Part shown: positions 6,002 to 12,148 of the stretch, piece after piece
Layout: every line of letters begins with the position of its first letter
Position numbering within the stretch: the stretch's first letter is position 1
Assembly (NCBI GenBank): GCA_937900755.1
Contig: CALCDN010000115.1
Span: 1 to 12,148, forward strand
Source of the DNA: an uncultured Acetobacter sp.
GTDB taxonomy: Bacteria > Pseudomonadota > Alphaproteobacteria > Acetobacterales > Acetobacteraceae
DNA: 12,148 nucleotides
Direction: 5' to 3'
Translations under genes and position numbers: made by a program
Notes under the pieces: model-generated
What the model was told of the DNA's origin: nothing
What the model saw: the letters and a program-made list of their open reading frames with translations, nothing else
Database searches by the model: none

Positions 6002-7976
6002 TTACATCTCCCAGCAACGCATCACGCGTGTAGGGCTTGTGCAGAACGGCAACCCCTTCGGGGAGGACTCCAAAATCCGCATAGCCGGTTACAAACAGAA
6101 CGGGCAGGTCCGCACGCACGGCATGGATCCGCCGCGCGGCCTCGCCCCCGTTCATGCCTGGCATCATCACATCCATGACCACAAGGGCAATACCGGGGGT
6201 GGACTGCGCTTTTTCCACGGCCTCCGCACCACTGGCCGCCTCCATGACATCATACCCCGCGCGGCGCAAAAAGCCGCTGGTCACCGCCCGCACGCCCGGT
6301 TCGTCATCCACGACCAGAATGGTGCTGCCCGCCCCGTTTTCGGGCAGAACACGCGCAATGGTCTGCACCGCATTGGCTGGCATGGCGGGAATGGCCGCCG
6401 CCATCTCCTGATCCATGGCGGGGAACCACAGCTCGACCGATGTGCCGCCACCCGGTGCGCTGTCCACCCGCACCTCGCCCCCGCAATGGCTGATAAAGCC
6501 GTAGATCATGGACAGGCCAAGCCCAACACCCTGCCCCGTGCCCTTGGTGGTAAAGAACGGATCAAAAATACGCGCGCGTATTTCCTCCGTCATGCCAACG
6601 CCACGGTCGGTTACCTGCACCACCAGCCATGCGCCTGCGTGTTCACGCCCGACATGCCGCCCCAGCAGGCGCGCCACCCGCCGGACGGACACACAGGTGC
6701 TTCCCCCCTCAGGCTGTGCGTCCAGCGCGTTTATGCACAGGCTGAACACCGCCAGTTCAAGCTGCACCGCATCTGTCCAGACCGGCGGCAGCGGTTCCTC
6801 GGGGATGCTGAAGCGCACGCTGCTGAAGCGGCTCATGCCTTCCAGCCGGGTGGCGTCCAGGGCACCACGGATTTCATCGGGGACTTTGCCCTGTTTCATG
6901 AAGTTCTGGAGGTTTTCCAGCACGTCATGCATATCCACCCGCTGACAGACCAGATGCCTTGGGCGGCTAAAGTCCAGCAGTTTACGGGTTAGCACGCCCC
7001 CGCGCCTGGCGGCTTCCATCGCATTTTCATAAAGCCGGGCGACAGATGCGTCTTTTGGGGGCTCAAGGTCCTGCACAAGCTCCAAAGACCCCTGAATAGC
7101 AGTCAGCAGGTTGTTGAAATCATGCGCAATACCCCCGGCCAGCGTGCCAATGGCCTGCATTTTCTGCGCCTGCCGCAACCGTTGCTCCAGGCTTAAAAGC
7201 TCGCTCACATCCCGGTCGATCAGGATGGAATAATCGGAGAGCATGGCCGACTGCACGGGTGTGTTGCGCAGGCTGTCCAACCGGACGCGCGTAAGGTCAT
7301 GCCAGCGGGCGGGGCCATCCTGCGCCGGAAGTTGGAGCACCTGCTGGTCGCGCCCGGTCTGGGCCAACTGGCCCTGCGCCTCCTTCAGGCTGTCCAGGCG
7401 TGGACCATCCACCAGGTCCTCTTCGCGGTGGCCAATGCACTGTGCGACCGTATGCCCCAACTGGCTTGCCATCTGCTGGTTCAGGCGCACAAAACAGCCA
7501 GCCTGATCCTTGACCGCCAACCCGAAGGGCAGGTTATCCAGCAGGCCACGCAGGAGCAGGCGCTCGCACTCCAGCTCTTTTTCCAGAAAATACCGCGCGG
7601 ACGCCTGCCCAACCATGGAGAGCAGTGTTTCATCATCCCACGGCTTGTACGCAAAAAAGGAAATCTGGCCCCGGTTCAAAGCCGCTTCCACGGCGGAAAT
7701 ATCGGCATATCCGGTGAGCAGAATGGCCCCGGCGGCGGAAAGTTCACGCGCGTGGGCCAAAAAGACATCACCCGTCATGCCCGGCATCCGCTGGTCGGAA
7801 ATAATGACCGCAACTGATGGGTTGTTCCGCAGGCGCTCCAACCCCTCCTCCCCCGAAGAGGCGGTCAGGACCGTGTAGGCGCTCTCGAGCAAATCGGACA
7901 ATGCGACCAGAATTTCGGGCTCGTCATCCACCACGAGCACAAAAGGGCGCTGTGTTGGTTCATATAACGTGCTCAC
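5982..7976 (-). CDS. Hybrid sensor histidine kinase, REC-PAS-HisKA-HATPase-REC
   Basis: A 664-residue cytoplasmic-looking hybrid kinase with no TM segment. Domains in order: receiver 1 (about 10-125; D61 in SDQRMPG, K111 in YKPWDD), a PAS-like sensor region (about 136-250), a dimerisation/phosphoacceptor helix with H285 in GGIAHDFNN, a GHKL ATPase domain (N416 in the N box, D457 in DRGVGM, G2 box GQGVGLGLS), and receiver 2 (about 550-662; D602 in VVMDVMMPG, K647 in HKPY). All phosphotransfer residues are intact. The GTG at 7976 is chosen because AGGAGAGGAGAGG precedes it and receiver 1 begins right after; an upstream GTG at 8030 lacks this support. It overlaps the preceding kinase gene by 17 nt. 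The HDFNN box resembles CckA/NtrB-like kinases. With two receivers and no output domain it needs a separate Hpt protein or regulator, not encoded here. The signal is unknown. Confidence 0.92.
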   Translation of the reverse strand: MSTLYEPTQRPFVLVVDDEPEILVALSDLLESAYTVLTASSGEEGLERLRNNPSVAVIISDQRMPGMTGDVFLAHARELSAAGAILLTGYADISAVEAALNRGQISFFAYKPWDDETLLSMVGQASARYFLEKELECERLLLRGLLDNLPFGLAVKDQAGCFVRLNQQMASQLGHTVAQCIGHREEDLVDGPRLDSLKEAQGQLAQTGRDQQVLQLPAQDGPARWHDLTRVRLDSLRNTPVQSAMLSDYSILIDRDVSELLSLEQRLRQAQKMQAIGTLAGGIAHDFNNLLTAIQGSLELVQDLEPPKDASVARLYENAMEAARRGGVLTRKLLDFSRPRHLVCQRVDMHDVLENLQNFMKQGKVPDEIRGALDATRLEGMSRFSSVRFSIPEEPLPPVWTDAVQLELAVFSLCINALDAQPEGGSTCVSVRRVARLLGRHVGREHAGAWLVVQVTDRGVGMTEEIRARIFDPFFTTKGTGQGVGLGLSMIYGFISHCGGEVRVDSAPGGGTSVELWFPAMDQEMAAAIPAMPANAVQTIARVLPENGAGSTILVVDDEPGVRAVTSGFLRRAGYDVMEAASGAEAVEKAQSTPGIALVVMDVMMPGMNGGEAARRIHAVRADLPVLFVTGYADFGVLPEGVAVLHKPYTRDALLGDVRAMLAA

Positions 7977-9756
7977 CGCGCCTCTCCTCTCCTGTTTTGT
8001 AGGGCACACGAATGGTAAAGCAGGCACCACCCAGCGCCCCTGAGTTTGTTATAACAATACTCCCGCCATGCGCCTGCACAACCCCATATGCCGTTGCCAG
8101 ACCCAACCCGGTCCCTGAGCCTACAGGTTTTGTTGTAAAAAACGGTTCAAAAACGCGTTCCTGCAATTCGGGCGGTACGCCGGGGCCTGTATCCGATATC
8201 TGCAACACGTAGTTTTCAGCGTTTCCGCCCTCCTGTGGCTCCAAAAAGGAGGCGATCAGAATTCTGTCCTTGTACCGGGCCGGGGTGGCGCCACCGTGCT
8301 TGCGGCCTGTCTCGCGCTTTTCCAGAATGGCGTCGGCGGCGTTACTGACAATGTTCATAGCCACCTGGTTAACCAGCGCTGCCTGGCAGACCAGTTCCGG
8401 CGGGGCCTCCAGCCGACAGGCCACGGCTATTTCCTGCCCCAGCTTGGGGGCCAGGAGTGTCAGCACCATGGCAATGGCGTCAGGCACGTCCAACCGGCGG
8501 AACTCCCCCTCCTCCAGACGGGAAAAACGCCGCAGGCTGGCCACAAGCTCACGCAACCTTGATAACCCGACAAGGGAGGATGCAAGCCGCTCGGAGCCTT
8601 TGGTCAGGGCAGCTTCGGCTACCACCGTATCGCCCTGGCGCACGGCCAGCAAAGCCTGCGCCATACTGCGTTTGACCGTGTTCTCATGCGCCAGCACAAA
8701 GGCCAGAGGGTTGTTGAACTCATGCGCGATCCCCGCGGCCAGCTCCCCCAGGGACGCCATTTTGGCTGACTGTACAAGCTTGACCTGCGCATCAATCAAC
8801 TTGCGGTTGGCCGCCGCCAGGTCCGCGTTCACCCGGCGTAGGGCATCGGCCAGAGCCATACGCGCACGCGCGCTTTCTATGTGTGCTTCCTCACGCCGGG
8901 CTTCATCTTGCAAGGTTTTGCGGCGCACAAGGCTGCTTATGCGCGCGACCAGCAGGTCCGGTGCGATGTCCGAATCCGTCAGGTCATCCACCCCGGCATT
9001 GAACGCCATCCGTATTTTTTCGGCCGTGAGTTGCCCATGCTCCACAACCCCCAGCACACGGGTGCACTGGCGGCTCCTGCGCCTGAAGGCGGAGACTGTC
9101 TGCGCCAGCGCCAACCCGTTAAAGGCCGGGCAACTCAGGTCCACCACAATGCAATCCGGCTGGATACGCCCCGCACTGATGTTGGAGAGTTCGAGCCTGT
9201 CCGGGTCCTCCACCAATGTGGCGTCCTCGCCATTATGGCGCAGCATTTTGACAATACGGGGCGTTTTGCCAACATTGGCCCCATCGGGCCATGCCCATAA
9301 AATGCCACCCGGCGCGGTCACAACGGATACGCGTGGCTGGCGGAATACCGCTCCCTCACGCTCGGCGGTTTCATCCCCGAATTCACGCAGGAGGGCGCAT
9401 ATCCGAAAAATCAGAAAAACAGGGTCATCGGTCGCGCAAAAGCAGGCATCCGCCCCGCGTTCAAGAATTTCCTGCTCCTGCACAGCGTCATGCGCGCTGA
9501 CCAGCACAACCACCGGGATGCCCCGCGTGGCCGATGTCAGGCGCAGGCGCTGGCATAGCTGGGCGGCGGACATGTCGGGCAAAGGGTCGCACACAACCAG
9601 AAGGCTTGGCAGTTCGGTGTCAAACCCGGCAAAAACCGTGCGGCCATCCGCCGCAATGCGCACCCCCAGGCCGCGCTTGTCCAGTTCCGCCACAAGGGGT
9701 TGTTCACACGCTGTATTTACACCCGCAAACAGGATGGTGCAGGAAAGAAAATCCAT
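7960..9756 (-). CDS. Sensor histidine kinase with two degenerate N-terminal receiver domains
   Basis: A 598-residue soluble kinase. Residues 1-127 and about 140-280 are two receiver-like domains. D57 (VVCDPLPDM) and D206 (VVDLSCPAFNG) remain at the phosphoacceptor positions, but the N-terminal acidic pair and the conserved C-terminal Lys are missing in both, so phosphorylation is doubtful. A charged, probably coiled-coil helix (about 283-330) follows, then the H box GELAAGIAHEFNNPL with H345. The ATPase domain has N472, D522 in SDTGPG and the G2 box GSGTGLGLA. The REC-REC layout ending in an RRKTLQDE-type linker recalls the receiver pair of PleD, but here it drives a kinase rather than a GGDEF domain. 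The ATG at 9756 has GAGG 8 nt upstream; the GTG at 9801 lacks a clear ribosome site. It overlaps and probably works with the hybrid kinase gene downstream. The sensed signal is unknown. Confidence 0.9.
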   Translation of the reverse strand: MDFLSCTILFAGVNTACEQPLVAELDKRGLGVRIAADGRTVFAGFDTELPSLLVVCDPLPDMSAAQLCQRLRLTSATRGIPVVVLVSAHDAVQEQEILERGADACFCATDDPVFLIFRICALLREFGDETAEREGAVFRQPRVSVVTAPGGILWAWPDGANVGKTPRIVKMLRHNGEDATLVEDPDRLELSNISAGRIQPDCIVVDLSCPAFNGLALAQTVSAFRRRSRQCTRVLGVVEHGQLTAEKIRMAFNAGVDDLTDSDIAPDLLVARISSLVRRKTLQDEARREEAHIESARARMALADALRRVNADLAAANRKLIDAQVKLVQSAKMASLGELAAGIAHEFNNPLAFVLAHENTVKRSMAQALLAVRQGDTVVAEAALTKGSERLASSLVGLSRLRELVASLRRFSRLEEGEFRRLDVPDAIAMVLTLLAPKLGQEIAVACRLEAPPELVCQAALVNQVAMNIVSNAADAILEKRETGRKHGGATPARYKDRILIASFLEPQEGGNAENYVLQISDTGPGVPPELQERVFEPFFTTKPVGSGTGLGLATAYGVVQAHGGSIVITNSGALGGACFTIRVPYKTGEERRGEHVI

Positions 9757-9903
9757 CAACTCCGCCTCTAGCTGGACGCCCAAGGCCCATCCCTTTTTCA
9801 CATCAACCCGGCTTTACAAGGCATACCAAACAAAAACGGGCCTCGTCTGCTCTCGAATGCGTTACCACCATACCCGGCCTGCTCCACGCCCCGGCAAGCA
9901 TGG

Positions 9904-9932
9904 TGGCAAGACACACTCAAGAACGGTATAAA
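9904..9932 (+). promoter_or_regulatory. Possible sigma-70 promoter for the small membrane protein gene
   Basis: TGGCAA (9904-9909) and TATAAA (9927-9932) are separated by 17 nt on the plus strand, pointing at the gene starting at 10017. The -10 is good (5 of 6), but the -35 matches TTGACA at only 3 positions. The implied leader is about 78 nt. The rest of the 260-nt divergent gap (9757-10016) has no gene I can support and no convincing promoter for the kinase operon. Confidence 0.3.
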
Positions 9933-9967
9933 GGCCAATCTTTACTTTCGGCCCTCCGCCCTGCTAG

Positions 9968-9978
9968 CGGATTATCCG
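9968..9978. promoter_or_regulatory. Short palindrome in the leader of the small membrane protein gene
   Basis: CGGATTATCCG is a perfect 11-bp palindrome with a single central base. Its half GGATTA recurs as a direct repeat at 9992-9997, 23 bp (about two helical turns) after 9969-9974. It lies between the two divergent genes, where an operator could control one or both. It is short enough to occur by chance. Confidence 0.2.
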
Positions 9979-10016
9979 GTATTTCCGCCTCGGATTACCT
10001 GAAGGAACACAGGTTC

Positions 10017-10430
10017 ATGGACACGCGCACATCCCTACCCGCCTCCCAGCAACCCATCGCCATGTCCTCCCGCCAGAGCGTGACTGCCCCCATCGGGCTA
10101 CGGCTGCTGCGTACGGCCGTAGGGGCGGTCTGTTATTTTGTTTTCTATTTTGTGCAGCAGATGGCCGAACTGTTTGCCCCCCTGCTGCTTATTGCGGGCG
10201 CGGCATGGGCCGCGTTGCCCGCACTGGTCAAAACCCTGACGCGCAGCGCCGCATCAGCCGACCCGCAGGCGCATGACGCCATTGCCAGTGTCGCCAACGC
10301 CATTCCCGAACAGATTACCCTCGCCGGGCACGAACTGACCGCCAGCGGGCTGATCTGCGATGGTCTGGGGCTCATGGCCGTGGCGGCCGCCGGTGCAACG
10401 CTGGCCATGCTGGTCGGCCGCAAGCTTTAA
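10017..10430 (+). CDS. Small hydrophobic membrane protein of unknown function
   Basis: I do not recognise this 137-residue protein. The first ~25 residues are polar, rich in Ser, Gln and Pro, with no signal peptide. Two hydrophobic stretches follow closely (about 29-48 and 52-71) and could form a membrane hairpin. A polar, probably helical segment (about 72-108) leads to a third hydrophobic stretch (about 112-133) and a basic tail, GRKL. No catalytic or metal-binding motif is visible. The ATG at 10017 has GAAGGA at 10001-10006; a second Met at residue 16 is a possible alternative start. The gene is divergent from the two-kinase operon, so shared regulation or a signalling link is possible but unproven. 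The upstream in-frame extension to 9534 is antisense to the kinase gene and was left out. Codon use and the ribosome site make it a credible gene. Confidence 0.7.
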   Translation: MDTRTSLPASQQPIAMSSRQSVTAPIGLRLLRTAVGAVCYFVFYFVQQMAELFAPLLLIAGAAWAALPALVKTLTRSAASADPQAHDAIASVANAIPEQITLAGHELTASGLICDGLGLMAVAAAGATLAMLVGRKL

Positions 10431-10482
10431 GCCAGCTAACGGCTCCCCCACCCGACCCGGAATTGTTGGTGTAAAAACAGGC

Positions 10483-11484
<1,002 letters not shown>

Positions 11485-11570
11485 GAACACTCTCTTAGCA
11501 GGACCTCTTCCCGTAGCCCCGATCTGGCTGGAACGGCAGGCAGGCATCATGGCGGAAGACAAACGTATTG

Positions 11571-11593
11571 CCCCTTCCTAACACAGGAAAGGG
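11571..11593 (-). repeat. Hairpin in the 5' leader of the zinc-ribbon protein mRNA
   Basis: Nine-bp arms (11593-11585 and 11579-11571 on the minus strand) include one G-U wobble and have a 5-nt loop. The hairpin begins about 14 nt downstream of the predicted transcription start and about 87 nt before the ATG. It could stabilise the mRNA 5' end. I see no recognised riboswitch or attenuator around it. Confidence 0.4.
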
Positions 11594-11613
11594 CGAACCG
11601 CGCCAGCCGCTGT

Positions 11614-11642
11614 ATTCTAAAGGCACGGAACACCTTTTTCAA
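11614..11642 (-). promoter_or_regulatory. Sigma-70-type promoter for the zinc-ribbon protein gene
   Basis: On the minus strand, TTGAAA (11642-11637), a 17-nt spacer and TAGAAT (11619-11614) match the consensus at 5 of 6 and 5 of 6 positions with ideal spacing. Transcription would start near 11607, giving a ~123-nt leader to the ATG at 11484. Confidence 0.65.
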
Positions 11643-11667
11643 TTCAGCACTTTATGGCGCTTCTCAA

Positions 11668-11697
11668 TCGACAGTCCCCGGCACTCTCCGCTACAGT
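11668..11697 (+). promoter_or_regulatory. Possible sigma-70 promoter for ftsE
   Basis: TCGACA (11668-11673, 5 of 6), an 18-nt spacer and TACAGT (11692-11697, 4 of 6) point towards ftsE, with an expected start near 11704 and a leader of about 47 nt. It stands back to back with the promoter of the zinc-ribbon gene, with 25 bp between the two -35 boxes. Confidence 0.4.
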
Positions 11698-11750
11698 TGG
11701 GGAATGTGGAACAGGTTTATTTTCATGCTCTTTCACCTGGAAGCCGGTAG

Positions 11751-12148
11751 ATGATTCGTCTGGACAATGTTTCCTGGCGTCGAGGCAAAAAAGACAGCGG
11801 GCCTGTTCTGGCCCACCTGTCCTTTATGGTGCCCCAGGGCGGATTCCGCTGGCTGCTTGGGCCATCAGGGGCGGGCAAAAGCAGCCTGCTCAGCCTGCTG
11901 CACATTGAAAACCTGCCCACCGACGGACAGATGACCATTCTGGGCAAAACCGTTGCACAGGAGGAAAAACGCGCAGCCCTTGTACGCCTGCGCCAAAGAA
12001 TCGGCATGGTGCATCAGGACTACCAGCTTATGCCCGACCTTTCGGTGGCCGATAACGTGGCCCTGCCCCTGCGGCTGCAAAACCGCCCCGAGGACGAAAT
12101 ACAGGACGAGGTCCATGCCATTCTCAAATGGGTGGGGCTTGGTGGGCG
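11751..12148 (+). CDS. ftsE: FtsE, cell-division ABC transporter ATPase (5' part only)
   Basis: The first 132 codons of an ABC ATPase, open to the right edge. Walker A is GPSGAGKSS (37-45). The Q-loop region reads IGMVHQDYQLMPDLSVADNVALPL-like sequence (about residues 89-112), whose DYQLMPDLSVADNVALPL part is characteristic of FtsE rather than of other ABC ATPases. FtsE pairs with the membrane protein FtsX. In E. coli the complex controls peptidoglycan hydrolases at the division septum and does not transport a known substrate. The ATG at 11751 has GGAAG at 11739-11743. The signature motif, Walker B and ftsX should lie beyond the window. The gene is divergent from the zinc-ribbon membrane protein gene. 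LolD-type ATPases are the main alternative but fit less well. Confidence 0.9.
   Translation, partial: MIRLDNVSWRRGKKDSGPVLAHLSFMVPQGGFRWLLGPSGAGKSSLLSLLHIENLPTDGQMTILGKTVAQEEKRAALVRLRQRIGMVHQDYQLMPDLSVADNVALPLRLQNRPEDEIQDEVHAILKWVGLGG

Noticed and set aside
9757..9801. Extension of the first kinase to the GTG at 9801
   Set aside because: No ribosome site before the GTG, whereas the ATG at 9756 has GAGG at good distance and begins the receiver-like fold.
8270..9931. Long plus-strand open frame of 553 codons
   Set aside because: Antisense to the first kinase gene, which has complete kinase motifs; the product is Ser/Arg/Ala-rich with no domain.
11485..11750. Small plus-strand frames upstream of ftsE
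   Set aside because: Short frames with no ribosome site or recognisable product; the gap is better explained by divergent promoters and a leader.

Overview
The window reads as chromosomal DNA of an acetic acid bacterium (Alphaproteobacteria, Acetobacteraceae; Acetobacter, Komagataeibacter or a close relative). Three things point there: the high G+C coding sequence, a periplasmic-type cytochrome c / [2Fe-2S] / molybdopterin aldehyde-oxidoreductase-like operon typical of these oxidative bacteria, and a good alphaproteobacterial-style heat-shock promoter before hslV. The genus is an inference from gene content only. There are no RNA genes, insertion sequences, CRISPR arrays or phage genes, so this looks like ordinary core and near-core chromosome.

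Layout. (1) 1-3419, plus strand: end of a multihaem cytochrome c, a [2Fe-2S] subunit and a large molybdopterin subunit with a Tat signal. Together they form a three-subunit dehydrogenase of the isoquinoline 1-oxidoreductase / membrane-bound aldehyde dehydrogenase type. (2) 3420-3583: a bidirectional terminator and a second strong hairpin between convergent transcripts. (3) 3584-5936, minus strand: hslV, hslU and sufE, in that transcription order. Each pair overlaps by one base, and a sigma-32-like promoter lies directly before hslV. (4) 5982-9756, minus strand: two overlapping histidine kinase genes. The first has two degenerate receiver domains at its N-terminus in a PleD-like arrangement. 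The second is a REC-PAS-kinase-REC hybrid. Neither has a DNA-binding or enzymatic output domain. (5) 10017-10430, plus strand, divergent from the kinases: a small unrecognised membrane protein. (6) 10483-11484, minus strand: a zinc-ribbon, proline/glutamate-rich, single-TM protein carrying nine copies of a hexanucleotide repeat. It is divergent from (7) ftsE, which starts at 11751 and runs off the right edge.

How the parts work together. Module 1 oxidises an aldehyde or N-heterocycle-like substrate on the periplasmic side and passes electrons through Fe-S and haem centres to the respiratory chain. Module 3 couples an ATP-dependent protease to an Fe-S cluster assembly factor, probably as one heat-shock transcript. 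The kinases of module 4 end 45 nt before hslV and may read through into it, but the perfect hairpin and the separate promoter suggest hslV has its own control. Modules 6 and 7 sit at what is probably the start of the ftsE-ftsX cell-division locus.

The points most worth a second look are the near-leaderless heat-shock start of hslV, the translational coupling of sufE to hslVU, the output-less kinase pair, and the repeat-bearing zinc-ribbon membrane protein next to ftsE.
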